64,000 bases of DNA, taken from Caballeronia sp. dw_19 (lineage in GTDB: Bacteria; Pseudomonadota; Gammaproteobacteria; Burkholderiales; Burkholderiaceae). The notes beneath the pieces were generated by a model. That model had not been told where the DNA came from and ran no database searches. It saw nothing but the letters and a program-made list of their open reading frames with translations. The stretch covers positions 62,001 to 126,000 of the forward strand of contig NZ_JAAVUQ010000006.1 in the NCBI RefSeq assembly GCF_018449515.1, given 5' to 3'. Of the stretch, positions 8,670-17,650 are shown one piece after another. Position numbers and translations under genes: made by a program. Positions within the stretch are counted from its first letter, which is position 1, and each line of letters begins with the position of its first letter.

Positions 8670-9278
8670 TCAGCGATGCCCGAGCGTATCGACAATGCCC
8701 GGCATCCGCGCCGTGGCTTGCTCGTGAAGCTGCGTATAGAGACTGTTGCCATGCGCATCGATCGCGACTGTCGCCGGTCCGAGCTGCTCGACTTCGAGCG
8801 TGAGCAGCCGGAACTGCGAGATGTACTCGGTCCAGTTCATCGCCACGACCCGGCGCAGCGCACGCGACAGCAGATTCGCGCCGCCGCCGAGAAACGACAG
8901 ATAGACGCAGCCGCTTTCGCGCAACGCCGTCGTGCTGGCTTCGTCGAGGCCGCCCTTGCCACCCACCAGCCGCACGCCGAGCCCGCGGATCAGTGTCGGC
9001 ATCCACGGGTTATAGCGCGTGCTGGTGCTCGGGTTCAGATAAAGCGGCACCGGTCCGTCCGCCGTCTCGTCAACATAAGTGCTCAGATGAAAGAACGCGC
9101 CGCCGCGCAGGTCGATCGGCAACGGCGCGCCTTGCGTCACGGCCTCCGCGAGCCGGCGGTGAGTCGGCAAGCCGATGCTGACGGTGATCTCACCGGACAG
9201 CCGCACCATGTCGCCGAGCTTGAGATCGAGCACGCTGTCACGCGTGAGCGGCAAACGTAGATCGTGTAATTTGCTCAT
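8670..9278 (-). CDS. Fumarate hydratase class I / tartrate dehydratase, beta subunit
   Basis: This 202-residue protein matches the C-terminal domain of class I iron-sulfur fumarases, which is a separate beta subunit in two-chain enzymes such as L-tartrate dehydratase TtdB. Diagnostic stretches are LSGEITVSIGLPTHRR near residue 30 and VGGKGGLDE near 105 (the KGG motif). It begins 2 nt after the alpha subunit stop codon. The enzyme adds water to or removes it from a 2-hydroxy dicarboxylate; fumarate/malate, tartrate and mesaconate are all possible. In a cluster with an HpaI aldolase, a dedicated hydratase for a pathway intermediate seems more likely than the Krebs-cycle enzyme. Confidence 0.9.
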   Translation of the reverse strand: MSKLHDLRLPLTRDSVLDLKLGDMVRLSGEITVSIGLPTHRRLAEAVTQGAPLPIDLRGGAFFHLSTYVDETADGPVPLYLNPSTSTRYNPWMPTLIRGLGVRLVGGKGGLDEASTTALRESGCVYLSFLGGGANLLSRALRRVVAMNWTEYISQFRLLTLEVEQLGPATVAIDAHGNSLYTQLHEQATARMPGIVDTLGHR

Positions 9279-9280
9279 CG

Positions 9281-10153
9281 TCAGCTTTCCATGAATTCGA
9301 CGCGGCCATCACCGTGAATACGGGCCGCCGTGCGCCGGTTGATCCAGCAGTTGAAACACACCGCGATCGGCACGAAGCCATGGCTCGCGGCATAGTCGAT
9401 GTGCACGGCCATCGCCGTGGTATCCCCGCCGGTTCCCATCGGTCCGAAACCCATCGCGTTGACGGCGTCGAGCAGGCGCTGCTCCATGCGTGCAAGAATG
9501 GGCTCGGGATTGGTCTGGCCGAACGGCCGCAGCATCTGCTCTTTCGCGAGCCGCGCCGCGTAGTCGAAGGTGCCGCCTATGCCGACACCGATCACGAGCG
9601 GCAAGCAGGGCTGCGAGCCGGCGCGCAGCATTGTGTCGAGCACGAAGCGCTCGATCTGGTCGAGCGTCGGATACACGAACGCTTCGATCGCTTCCCAGCG
9701 ACCCGTGCCCATCGCCTTCGGCGCGCAGACGATATCCACGTAGTCGGCGTCGTCGATCACGTCGAAGGCGACGATCGGCATGTCCTTGCCTGCATAGCTG
9801 CGTTCGTGCGTCAGCGGGTTCGTGACCATCTTGAGGATCGGCGGCGAGATGTTCGCCGCGAGCTCGGCAAAGCCTTCGCGAATCGCGGCCCGCACCGGCC
9901 CGTCGAATTGAACCCGGGTGCCGATCTTGATGCTGTAGGTCGGGATGCCGACGTCGCTGCACACCAGCGTGCCGTCGCGCTTCGCGCCGTCGGCACTTTC
10001 CAGCATGATGGTCAGCGTGGCCCTCCCGGTCGGATGGGTCTCGGTGCCCGATGCACGCTGCAGAAACGCGCGCGTATCGTTGGGTATCGCCTTGAGTGAG
10101 CGTTCGTAAAGTTGCGCAGTGACGCGCTTGAGAATCGAGCTGTCAATAGACAT
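9281..10153 (-). CDS. Fumarate hydratase class I / tartrate dehydratase, alpha subunit
   Basis: This 290-residue subunit carries the three expected [4Fe-4S] ligands: C65 in LVCSDVGIP, C183 in QPCLPLVIGVGIGG, and C269 in FNCWINRR. The cluster's free iron binds the hydroxy-acid substrate. The ATG at 10153 is preferred over an upstream in-frame start because AAGGAAG precedes it. With the beta subunit it forms a two-chain class I hydratase. Such enzymes are oxygen-sensitive, and no repair gene is adjacent. The gene is divergent from the ketopantoate-reductase-like gene across a 157-nt spacer that should hold both promoters. Confidence 0.9.
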   Translation of the reverse strand: MSIDSSILKRVTAQLYERSLKAIPNDTRAFLQRASGTETHPTGRATLTIMLESADGAKRDGTLVCSDVGIPTYSIKIGTRVQFDGPVRAAIREGFAELAANISPPILKMVTNPLTHERSYAGKDMPIVAFDVIDDADYVDIVCAPKAMGTGRWEAIEAFVYPTLDQIERFVLDTMLRAGSQPCLPLVIGVGIGGTFDYAARLAKEQMLRPFGQTNPEPILARMEQRLLDAVNAMGFGPMGTGGDTTAMAVHIDYAASHGFVPIAVCFNCWINRRTAARIHGDGRVEFMES

Positions 10154-10310
10154 TGTCGTGCTTCCTTCAGATATAACCGGGCCGGCCACGGCTGGCGCAT
10201 GTCATGCGAGCGCGCCGGATTTCGCCAGGAGAAAAGCCCGTAAAAACGCGGAGACCGAACGGGCGGCGCAGCGACAATAAGTGAATTCCATCGATAAAAA
10301 TGAGGCCCCC

Positions 10311-11345
10311 ATGAATCCACTCCTTAATACTGCGAAACACATTGGCATCGTCGGCGCGGGCGCGATCGGCGGCCATTTCGCCGCGCGTCTCGCACTCGCC
10401 GGCCATCGCGTGTCGATACTCGCACGCGGCGCGACGCTGGAGGCGCTGGCAACTTCCGGACTGCGTTATACGTGCCCCGGCGAAGCCGAACGCGCCGTGC
10501 CGGTCGACGCCCACGCGCACTGCGCGGACATGGGGCCGCAGGACTTGGTGATCATCGCGCTGAAGTCGCATGCGTTGCCCGGCATCGCCGCATCGCTCGC
10601 GCCGCTGCTTGGGCCTGAAACCGTCATACTGCCGGTCGGAAACGGCTTGCCGTGGTGGTACTTCCTCACGCCAGGCCAATCCACCCAATCCAGCGCCCCG
10701 CTCGAAGGCTTGCGCCTCGCCAGCGTCGACCCGGATGGCGGTATCGAGCGGGCACTGGCATTCGAACAGGTGCTCGGCGGCAGCGTGATGGCGTCGTGCA
10801 GTTCGCCGGCGCCCGGCGTGGTACATCACCACAGCGGCGGCAAGATCGTGATCGGTGAGCCGTGCGGCGGCATTAGCACGCGCGCAAGCGACTGGGCGCA
10901 AGTGCTGACGGCCGCGGGCCTGCCCGCCCACGCCAGCGACGACATTCGCCGCGATCTGTGGATCAAATTGCTCGGTAACGTGTGCTCGAATCCGCTCAGC
11001 CTGATCACGCAGGCAAGCACCGACCGCCTGCTCGACGATCCCGGCACGCACGCGCTGTTCGCAAGCCTGATGGCGGAATGCCTCGCGCTCGGCCGGCGCG
11101 CCGGTCTCACGCTCGACATCGACATCGAGCAACGCATTGCCCAGACGCGCCAGCTCGGCGCGGTCAGGTCCTCGATGCTGCAGGACCTCGAGGCCGGACG
11201 CCGCGTCGAGCTCGACGCGATTCTCGGCGCGCCGCTGGAATGTGCTGCAAGGCTCGATTTCGAGGCGCCATTGATGCAGACCGTATTTGCGCTGAGCCGC
11301 CTGCGCGCGGCGCAAGCCGGCCTGTATGGCGCACGCTCTCTCTGA
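10311..11345 (+). CDS. Ketopantoate reductase family (PanE/ApbA) oxidoreductase
   Basis: This 344-residue protein has a Rossmann nucleotide-binding site GAGAIG at residues 15-20 followed by the LARG segment typical of NADPH use. In the helical C-terminal half it has the family catalytic lysine and asparagine pattern WIKLLGNVCSNPLS. The ATG at 10311 has GAGG at 10302-10305; a GTG at 10281 would add ten residues before the Rossmann strand. Family members reduce 2-oxo acids to 2-hydroxy acids. Its place between the hydratase and bicupin genes suggests action on a pathway 2-oxo acid rather than pantothenate synthesis. It converges on the bicupin gene with about 20 nt between them. Confidence 0.85.
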   Translation: MNPLLNTAKHIGIVGAGAIGGHFAARLALAGHRVSILARGATLEALATSGLRYTCPGEAERAVPVDAHAHCADMGPQDLVIIALKSHALPGIAASLAPLLGPETVILPVGNGLPWWYFLTPGQSTQSSAPLEGLRLASVDPDGGIERALAFEQVLGGSVMASCSSPAPGVVHHHSGGKIVIGEPCGGISTRASDWAQVLTAAGLPAHASDDIRRDLWIKLLGNVCSNPLSLITQASTDRLLDDPGTHALFASLMAECLALGRRAGLTLDIDIEQRIAQTRQLGAVRSSMLQDLEAGRRVELDAILGAPLECAARLDFEAPLMQTVFALSRLRAAQAGLYGARSL

Positions 11346-11366
11346 TGCTGATTCGGACACGAGCCC

Positions 11367-12191
11367 TCAGCCGCGCGTGTAGTCGGCTGAATTGGCGACC
11401 CAGCCTTTGTCGATAAAGTCCTTGCGCGGCGGCGAGAACACGTCGATCAGCAGATGACGGCCCGCGCCGACGCCTTCGGTCGTATGGATCAGTTGAACCG
11501 GCACCGTGATCATCGAAGCCGGGCCGGCTTCGAGATGCTGGTCGTCGCGCCACTGGTTCGCATCGGCGCCCCATTGCACGCGCAGGTGATGAACGAAATG
11601 CCCGTCGATGGCGAGCGAGCCCTGTTCGAACTCGCCGTGGCTGTGCGGGCTCAATTTCGAGCGGTCGCGCGCGTCCTGATACTCGACCCAGTTGATGCTG
11701 AGCGTGTCCGTTTGCAGCATTTTCAGACGCGGCTTGTCAGCCGGCGGCTGAATGCCGTCGATCGCGATCACCTGTAGTTCACCGTTGCCGCGCGTGCGCC
11801 GGTAACCGGCGTCGCTGCCGATAATCCGGGCGTCGGGCGACGCATAGTCGTGGTCGTTGCGCGCGGTGCCGGGCGCGAGATCCTCACGCGACGACGCGAT
11901 CAGCACCGCGCGGGCGCCGTGGTGCGGCTGCACGGCGATCTCGCCGGCCGGCAGCACGCACACGCTGCGGCCCGCCACGGTTTGCGCGGCGTTCTGTCCG
12001 CTGCGTCCGATGCGCACTTCAGCGCCGTCTCCGGGAAGCAGCAGCAGCATTTCATGCGCGCTGTGCGCTTCGAACACCTTGCCGTCGCCTTCCAGCCATT
12101 GCACGAAGAAGTTCTGGCCGCGCGCCACGGCGCCGGGTGCGAGATCGTAGACAGCGGTTTCCCGCACGCCGGTTTCGGTTGTAGTCGTCAT
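11367..12191 (-). CDS. Two-domain cupin (bicupin) protein
   Basis: This 274-residue protein has two cupin folds. The N-terminal one (about 30-120) has a weak metal motif (SAHEMLLLLPGDG). The C-terminal one has LSPHSHGEFEQGSLAIDG and a later histidine in PVQLIHTTEG. The ATG at 12191 starts a sensible N-terminus; upstream in-frame sequence is antisense-like and arginine-rich. The C-terminal cupin resembles the small cupin of region A, including an ending of the type DVFSPPRKDF compared with DVFAPLREDY. Function is unknown; an isomerase or dioxygenase is possible. It is the last gene of the minus-strand run flavin reductase-amidohydrolase-porin. Confidence 0.8.
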   Translation of the reverse strand: MTTTTETGVRETAVYDLAPGAVARGQNFFVQWLEGDGKVFEAHSAHEMLLLLPGDGAEVRIGRSGQNAAQTVAGRSVCVLPAGEIAVQPHHGARAVLIASSREDLAPGTARNDHDYASPDARIIGSDAGYRRTRGNGELQVIAIDGIQPPADKPRLKMLQTDTLSINWVEYQDARDRSKLSPHSHGEFEQGSLAIDGHFVHHLRVQWGADANQWRDDQHLEAGPASMITVPVQLIHTTEGVGAGRHLLIDVFSPPRKDFIDKGWVANSADYTRG

Positions 12192-12217
12192 GTTGGTTCC
12201 TTCGATATTATGTGGAG

Positions 12218-12844
12218 TTAGTCGCGCCGCGGGCTCGGCCGGCCCAGGATGTCCATGCGGCCGACGGTCGAATAGCGGTTGCCGTCCATGCGTGTCAGTG
12301 GCTCGGCGCGAGCGGTGTCGAAATTCCCGTTCGCATCGACGAAACGCTCGTCCAGATGCACGCCGACGATGCGCCCGAACACCACGTTGCTGAACGTTTC
12401 GCCGGGCCCTGTCGGCTCGATATCGACGATCCTCAGCAACCGGCACTCCATGCTCGCCGGCGACGCTGCGACCCGCGGCGGTTTGACCATCACGCTCGGC
12501 GCTTTTTCGAGGCCGGCCAGTTCGAACTCGTCGGTGCCGTACGGCGCGTTCATCGAACTGAGATTCATGGGCTCGCGCAAATCCCAGGTGGCGAGGTTCG
12601 TGACGAATTCACCGGTTTCGCGCACGTTGGCGATGGTGTCCTTCTCGTGCCGGTCAGCCGGCGCGTTGCACGAAAAGATCACCACCGGCGGTGACGTCGA
12701 GACGAGATTGAAATGCGAGAACGGCGCGAGATTCACCTGGCCTTTGCCGTTGATCGTGCTGATCCAGCCAATCGGGCGCGGTGCGACGATCGCGTTGAAC
12801 AGCGTGCGCTTGAAGCCGGGCGTAGCCGCCGGGTCTAGAAACAT
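12218..12844 (-). CDS. Flavin reductase family protein (FMN-binding split barrel)
   Basis: This 208-residue protein has the split-barrel flavin reductase pattern: APRPIGWISTINGKGQVNLAP near residues 20-40, SHFNLVSTSPPVVIFS, and HEKDTIANVRETGEFVTNL. The ATG follows a good GGAG. Family members either supply reduced FMN to a partner monooxygenase or act as flavoenzymes themselves. No two-component monooxygenase is nearby, so the role in region B is unclear. It lies between the bicupin (26 nt downstream) and the amidohydrolase (29 nt upstream), which indicates one transcript. Confidence 0.85.
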   Translation of the reverse strand: MFLDPAATPGFKRTLFNAIVAPRPIGWISTINGKGQVNLAPFSHFNLVSTSPPVVIFSCNAPADRHEKDTIANVRETGEFVTNLATWDLREPMNLSSMNAPYGTDEFELAGLEKAPSVMVKPPRVAASPASMECRLLRIVDIEPTGPGETFSNVVFGRIVGVHLDERFVDANGNFDTARAEPLTRMDGNRYSTVGRMDILGRPSPRRD

Positions 12845-12873
12845 TGTTATCTCCTTGTGGGGACCTGGCGCCC

Positions 12874-13836
12874 TCAGGCGCGCACGCCGCCTTTCACGAA
12901 CACCTTCTTGCCCGTTTCGTACAGCACGGCGTGGCGCTCCGCATCGGTCAGCAGAACAGTCGCGTCAAGGATGCGTTGCACCATGTCCTGGTACGTGCCC
13001 GACGACGTGCCGATATCGGAACCCCACATGATCCGGTCAGCGCCGAACATATCGACTGCACGGCGCAGCACCTGATCCGCTGGCGTATCGGTCTCGCGAT
13101 AGATGTCGAGGTTGATCGACGTGAACTTGAAGAAGATGTTCGGCTCGGCCGCAAGCGGCACGAAGCGCTCGTCGAAACCATAGTTGTCGTCTTCGACCTC
13201 CGGTTCGAGCATGTGATCGAGCACCACCCGCAGGTTCGGGAAGCGTCGCGCCAATTCGATAATGGCCGGCACCGACGGTCCGCCGCCCCCAATCGCCAGC
13301 ACTTCCAGATCCATCACGATGCCGTATTCGTCGGCCACGGCCCACGTCTGCAGCGCGCGTGGCGAATTCAGCCACGGCATCGTGCCGTCGGCTTCGCGGC
13401 CGCCGAACAGGCGCACGCCCGCGAGGCCGTGTTTCTCGATGTACGAGCGCACCAGCGACGGCGTGCCTTCGTCTTCCGCATCGAGAATGACGACGGCGGA
13501 AAAGATCTCCGGATGCTCATCCGACGAATCGAGGATGTAGCTGTTGTCGAAGCGATAGACCATGCGCTTTTGCACCGCCACCGCGCCCTCGACACGCTCA
13601 TCCGCCATCCAGGGCAGCATGCGCGCCACGTCCGGCACTTCGTTGACCGGATGCTCGCCGTGTTTGCCGCCGGGCAGCCCGATCACGCCGGGCAGGCGCG
13701 GCGGCGCATTCGGCGAGCGCTTCATCGGATTGCGCGGATAGCGCACCTGGTCGTCGGCCACGAGATGCGCGTGCGAGTCGAACAGTTTGACGGTCTGGCC
13801 AGCAGCGGCATTCGTGTTGTCTTGCGGGGAAGGCAT
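12874..13836 (-). CDS. Amidohydrolase-2 family TIM-barrel hydrolase
   Basis: This 320-residue protein has the HxH metal motif at H22 and H24 (FDSHAHLV) and a conserved histidine in VVLDHMLEPEVE. The C-terminal catalytic aspartate is in RIMWGSDIG, which precedes a helix ending the barrel. This is the amidohydrolase-2 pattern found in lactonases (for example 2-pyrone-4,6-dicarboxylate hydrolase), decarboxylases such as ACMSD, and oxalomesaconate hydratases. It is 29 nt upstream of the flavin reductase in the same direction. I infer that it hydrolyses or decarboxylates the compound that the HpaI aldolase later cleaves. Substrate is unknown. Confidence 0.87.
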   Translation of the reverse strand: MPSPQDNTNAAAGQTVKLFDSHAHLVADDQVRYPRNPMKRSPNAPPRLPGVIGLPGGKHGEHPVNEVPDVARMLPWMADERVEGAVAVQKRMVYRFDNSYILDSSDEHPEIFSAVVILDAEDEGTPSLVRSYIEKHGLAGVRLFGGREADGTMPWLNSPRALQTWAVADEYGIVMDLEVLAIGGGGPSVPAIIELARRFPNLRVVLDHMLEPEVEDDNYGFDERFVPLAAEPNIFFKFTSINLDIYRETDTPADQVLRRAVDMFGADRIMWGSDIGTSSGTYQDMVQRILDATVLLTDAERHAVLYETGKKVFVKGGVRA

Positions 13837-13926
13837 GATGTCTCCAATGAAGTACGGGGGGGCAAAAGCGGATCAGGCACCAAGGCCGGCGGTCGCGCTG
13901 GATCACCGGCCTTGCGCGCGTCGCGT

Positions 13927-15099
13927 CTAGAACATATGGCGGATGCCCACGGTGACGCCAGTTTGCGCGTCACTCGTCGACGGCGTCGCGAACGTCAGCG
14001 CGGCGACCGCGCGATGGCCGGTCGAGTCGAAACCGCCGGCGGTCTCACGCAGCACGACGAAATACAGATCGGTCCGCTTCGACAGCGCGTAGTCCGCGCC
14101 GAGATTCCATTGCTGATAGCTCGCGCCGCTCTCGCCGTTGTACGAACTCGCGCGCGTGTACGCGTAAGCAACGCCGAGCAGCAACGACGGTGTCAGACGA
14201 TATTTCAAATTCGCTTCGGCCGTATTGAACGTCGCGGTCTGGCCGACTTCGCCTGCCGGCGGCTTCGCGCCCGCGACAGCAACGCTGCCGATATTAAAGA
14301 ATTTCGTGTTCGTGTAGATGCCGCCGACCGTGAACGATCCGAACGCATACGACGCACCGGCGCCCGCCACCTGTTGCGAAGCGGCGGTCGCATAGCCGCT
14401 GAAGATCGGGCTTGCAAAGTTGTTGCCGGTCGCGCTGCTGGTAGCGTTGTTGCCGAACAGCGAGTAGTTGGGATTCTTCAGGTACAGGTAGGCCGCAGCG
14501 AACTTGAACGGTCCGCCGTCGTAATCCACGCCGGCGGAAATCATCTCGTTCTGCGTGGCGTTGCCCGCTACGCCGCCGAGGCTGTACGTCGCGCCGACCT
14601 GCACTCCGTGATAACGCGGACTGACATACTTGACCGCATTGTTCGCACGCTCTGTACCGTCGACGTCGTCGAGGCCGGCCGGGTGATAGCCCCAGCCCGC
14701 GCCACGCGCTGCCCAGTCGGTGCCGGACGCGAACGGGCCCAGATAGCTCGACAGTGTCAGGTACTGGCGGCCGAGCGTCACCGTGCCGTAAGGCGTGCCA
14801 AGTCCGACGAAAGCCTGGCGGCCGAACATCAGTCCGCCTTGCAGTGCGCCGGTGGTCGTGGTGAAACCGTTTTCCAGCGTGAAGACCGCTTTATAGCCGC
14901 CGCCCAGATCTTCAACACCGCTCAGGCCGAAGCGCGACGCGCTCTCGTTGCCGCCGGCAATAGCGAATTGTGATTTGCCGCCCGCATTGGTGTTGTAGCG
15001 AAATCCGGCATCGACGATGCCGTATAGCGTCACGCTGCTTTGCGCATGTGCGGTGACAGCGGTGCCGCAGGCGGCAATCAGAAGTAGCGATTTTTTCAT
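13927..15099 (-). CDS. OmpC-type trimeric porin
   Basis: This 390-residue outer-membrane porin has a signal peptide (MKKSLLLIAACGTAVTAHA), mature QSSVTLYGIVDAG and a terminal RHMF. The ATG at 15099 with GGAGACC upstream is preferred to a start 14 codons earlier. It is the closest relative of the porin at 1477-2661: both have NTNAGGK, YLTLS/YLTLT, DWAARG-GYHP-GLDDVDG-ERANNA and similar external loops. It sits at the head of the minus-strand region B run and is divergent from the region B MFS transporter, repeating the porin-MFS pairing of region A. Confidence 0.93.
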   Translation of the reverse strand: MKKSLLLIAACGTAVTAHAQSSVTLYGIVDAGFRYNTNAGGKSQFAIAGGNESASRFGLSGVEDLGGGYKAVFTLENGFTTTTGALQGGLMFGRQAFVGLGTPYGTVTLGRQYLTLSSYLGPFASGTDWAARGAGWGYHPAGLDDVDGTERANNAVKYVSPRYHGVQVGATYSLGGVAGNATQNEMISAGVDYDGGPFKFAAAYLYLKNPNYSLFGNNATSSATGNNFASPIFSGYATAASQQVAGAGASYAFGSFTVGGIYTNTKFFNIGSVAVAGAKPPAGEVGQTATFNTAEANLKYRLTPSLLLGVAYAYTRASSYNGESGASYQQWNLGADYALSKRTDLYFVVLRETAGGFDSTGHRAVAALTFATPSTSDAQTGVTVGIRHMF

Positions 15100-15473
15100 G
15101 TGGGGTCTCCTCACAATATGTTGGCCCGTTCGCGCTTGCATGACGGATCTTCCGAAAGCCGGCCGCCATTACGTTGGCAGCGCAACCTTCGATGCCTCAT
15201 ATGGTTTCATGCGAACCCGGCTGCGCCAAGCGCGCTTCCGCAACTTTCCGCACCGCGAAAAGCACGCGTCGCCGTGTGGCCCTCAATTCCATCCTCCCGA
15301 GATCGATTCCGCCACGCGAAATCTTCATGATTCGCACTTGGACGACCGCTGGCCGCGACGTAGTATTGCTCGCCATTGACCTCGCGCCGTTCCGACCGGG
15401 GTCACCCTATAAAACCGGTGCCGCGCCGCGTGTCTTGCGCGCCGTTCAGCCGGTCCGCTACGTTGGAGGAGAC
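15100..15473. promoter_or_regulatory. Divergent control region between porin and MFS genes
   Basis: This 374-nt spacer holds no convincing gene. It must contain the promoters of the porin (-) and the MFS-aldolase genes (+). GGTT at 15203-15206 and AACC at 15214-15217, 7 nt apart, form a small inverted repeat with the same spacing as the half-sites at 2728-2742. It could serve as an IclR operator, but the arms are short. A TATAAA occurs at 15408-15413 without a well-spaced -35 box. Confidence 0.45.
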
Positions 15474-16793
15474 ATGCAGATTTCAGTTGCCCAGGCGGCC
15501 CACCCTGAAGTGGCGCAGGATGAAAGCCTGATCCGGCGCGTCTGGTGGCGCATCATGCCGCTGATCCTGGTGATCTACCTTGTGTCGGTCATCGACAAGA
15601 TGAACGTCAGCTTCGCCAAGCTGCAAATGGTGCATCAGATCGGCCTGACTGAAACGGCTTATGGCCTGGCGTCGTCGCTGTTTTTCATCGGCTACCTGAT
15701 CTTCGAGCTGCCGAGCGCGCTCGGCGTCCACCGCTTCGGGGCGCCGAAATGGATCTTCCGCATCGTATTTAGCTGGGGTATCGCGACCTTGCTGATCGCG
15801 TACACCTCGTCGGGTTCGATGTTCGCGGCGCTGCGCTTCCTGGTCGGCGCGGCTGAGGCCGGGCTCTATCCGGGTATCGTCTATTACCTGACCGTGTGGT
15901 TTCCGCGCCGCTATCAGGTGCGCGCGCTCGCACTGCTGACCCTGGGCAGCGCGCTCGGCAACATGCTGGGCTCGGGGTTCGGCGGCTTGCTGCTGTCGCT
16001 CGACGGCGTCTGGCATCACGCGGGCTGGCAGTGGGTGTTCATCGTCACCGGCGTGCTGGCGCTGGTGCTCGCACCGATCGTGCTGTTCTATCTGCCGCGC
16101 AGCGTGGAAACCGCGTCGTTCCTGACTCCGCAGGAGCGCAGCCGCCTTGCGCGGATGGTCGCCGACGAAGCGCCGGCCGCACATCACGAAGGCAGCCTGT
16201 GGACCGTGCTGTGGGACCGCAGGGTGCTGGCGTTCTCGCTCGGCTATACGTTGCTGCTCACGTCGCTCTACGGGCTGATCTACTGGCTGCCGACGGTGAT
16301 CAAGGGGTTCGGCGTCTCGAGTTCGATGAACGGCCTGCTCACGTTGATTCCGTGGGCGCTGACCGCCGCGTTGCTGCTGATCGTGCCGCGACTGCTGACG
16401 AAAGAGCGTCACGTGCGGGTGGCCGCCGCGGCCATCGGCATGATCGGCTGCGTGGCGTTCGTGGTCAGCCTGCTGGTGAGCGATCCAACCTTGCGCTATC
16501 TCGCGCTCGTGGTTGGCACGCCTTGCACGTCGTTGCTGCTGCCGTGCTTCTGGTCGCTGCCATCGAAGTATTTCAGCGGCAAGCGCTCCGCCGCGAGCCT
16601 CGCCATCATCAGCAGCATCGGCAACTTCGGCGGCTTTCTCGCCCAGAACGCGATGCCGTGGATCGGCAAGACGCTCGGCCACCCCGGTTACGCGATGCTG
16701 CTGCCGGCGCTGTGCCTGCTGCTGCTCGGCTGCACCGCACTCGCGATGCAGTTCAACAGCGCTCGCGAGCCGCTCAATCCTGCCGCGTTCTGA
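15474..16793 (+). CDS. MFS transporter, anion:cation symporter type
   Basis: This 439-residue transporter is paralogous to the one at 31-1320: both share KLQMVH, AYGLASSLFFIGYL, PSALxVHRFGA, GLYPGxxYYLTxWFPR and YGxIYWLPTVIKGFG. It has about 12 hydrophobic helices and the ACS-type IDKMNVSFA start. An in-frame extension of 100 codons lies upstream, but GGAGGA at 15465-15470 followed by the ATG at 15474 is the clear start. It is followed after 27 nt by the HpaI aldolase. It probably imports the same type of substrate as its region A relative. Confidence 0.92.
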   Translation: MQISVAQAAHPEVAQDESLIRRVWWRIMPLILVIYLVSVIDKMNVSFAKLQMVHQIGLTETAYGLASSLFFIGYLIFELPSALGVHRFGAPKWIFRIVFSWGIATLLIAYTSSGSMFAALRFLVGAAEAGLYPGIVYYLTVWFPRRYQVRALALLTLGSALGNMLGSGFGGLLLSLDGVWHHAGWQWVFIVTGVLALVLAPIVLFYLPRSVETASFLTPQERSRLARMVADEAPAAHHEGSLWTVLWDRRVLAFSLGYTLLLTSLYGLIYWLPTVIKGFGVSSSMNGLLTLIPWALTAALLLIVPRLLTKERHVRVAAAAIGMIGCVAFVVSLLVSDPTLRYLALVVGTPCTSLLLPCFWSLPSKYFSGKRSAASLAIISSIGNFGGFLAQNAMPWIGKTLGHPGYAMLLPALCLLLLGCTALAMQFNSAREPLNPAAF

Positions 16794-16820
16794 TACGGCG
16801 CTTCCCTTCTGCTTTCGTCC

Positions 16821-17552
16821 ATGTCCACTTCTACGCAACACCACACCGCACGCCAGATCGGCACTTTCGTTAAAACGGGCGCGCCGCAGATCATCGAGAT
16901 CCTCGGCGCCGCGGGTCTTCATTTCGCGGTGATCGACGCAGAACACGCACCGTTCGATCGAGCGACGCTCGACGTCATGGTGATCGCCGCGCGCTCCGTG
17001 CAGCTGCCGCTGTTCGTGCGGATTCCCGACATGAACGCCGCGACGATCCAGTCCGCGCTCGATCTCGGCGCGTCGGGGCTGCTGGTGCCGCACGTCGACT
17101 CCGCCGACCAGGCGCGCACGCTGGTCGCGCGCACCCGGTTCATCGACGGCGAACGCGGCTTTTCGAGTTCGCCGCGCTTTGCCGGCTACGGCGCGCTCGG
17201 GATGCAGGCGGCCATCGCGGCCGGCAACGGCACGGTCGTCATGTGTCAGATCGAGAGCCGTGCGGGTTGTGAAGCCGCGCGTGAAATCGCGGAGGTGGAC
17301 GGCGTGTCCGGTCTGTTCGTCGGCCGCGCCGATCTGGCTTTGTCGTTCGGGCTTACCAGCGCCCGCGCGCCCGACGTGATGCGAGCCACCGTTGAAGTAC
17401 TCGACATCGCGCGGCGGGCCGGCAAAACGCCCGGCGTCGCGCTCGGCGAAGTCAGCGAATGCGCCGAATTCGAGCAGATGGGCGCCTCGTGGTTCGTGAT
17501 CGGATCGGATCAATCGCTGCTTCGCAAGGGCGCGCTGACGTTGATGGCCTAG
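16821..17552 (+). CDS. HpcH/HpaI family class II aldolase
   Basis: This 243-residue pyruvate aldolase carries the HpaI active-site set: H42 (IDAEHAPF), R67 (LFVRIPD), E145 (CQIES) and D171 (VGRADLA). It is a paralogue of the protein at 3232-4005, sharing GLLVPHV/GVLVPHV, RGFSxSPR, CQIE and WFVIGSDQSLLRxG-type sequence, and is somewhat shorter. It cleaves a 4-hydroxy-2-oxo acid to pyruvate and an aldehyde with a divalent metal. It lies between the MFS transporter and the IclR gene of region B, giving the same MFS-aldolase-IclR set as region A. Confidence 0.92.
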   Translation: MSTSTQHHTARQIGTFVKTGAPQIIEILGAAGLHFAVIDAEHAPFDRATLDVMVIAARSVQLPLFVRIPDMNAATIQSALDLGASGLLVPHVDSADQARTLVARTRFIDGERGFSSSPRFAGYGALGMQAAIAAGNGTVVMCQIESRAGCEAAREIAEVDGVSGLFVGRADLALSFGLTSARAPDVMRATVEVLDIARRAGKTPGVALGEVSECAEFEQMGASWFVIGSDQSLLRKGALTLMA

Positions 17553-17650
17553 GTATTCGCCTTGCCTCGGGGCCGCCGAAAAACTGCGATAATTCGCGTT
17601 TTTCGAGGAGCCTGCGCCTGACTCACCCGGCGCGGCCGACCACTGAGACC

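Noticed and set aside
12844-14973. A 709-codon open frame on the plus strand
   Set aside because: It is antisense to the amidohydrolase and porin genes, rich in Arg/His/Ala as antisense frames of GC-rich genes are, and shows no domain.
15483-17513. A 676-codon open frame on the minus strand
   Set aside because: It lies opposite the MFS and aldolase genes, which have clear family motifs; its own sequence is low-complexity Arg/Gln/His.
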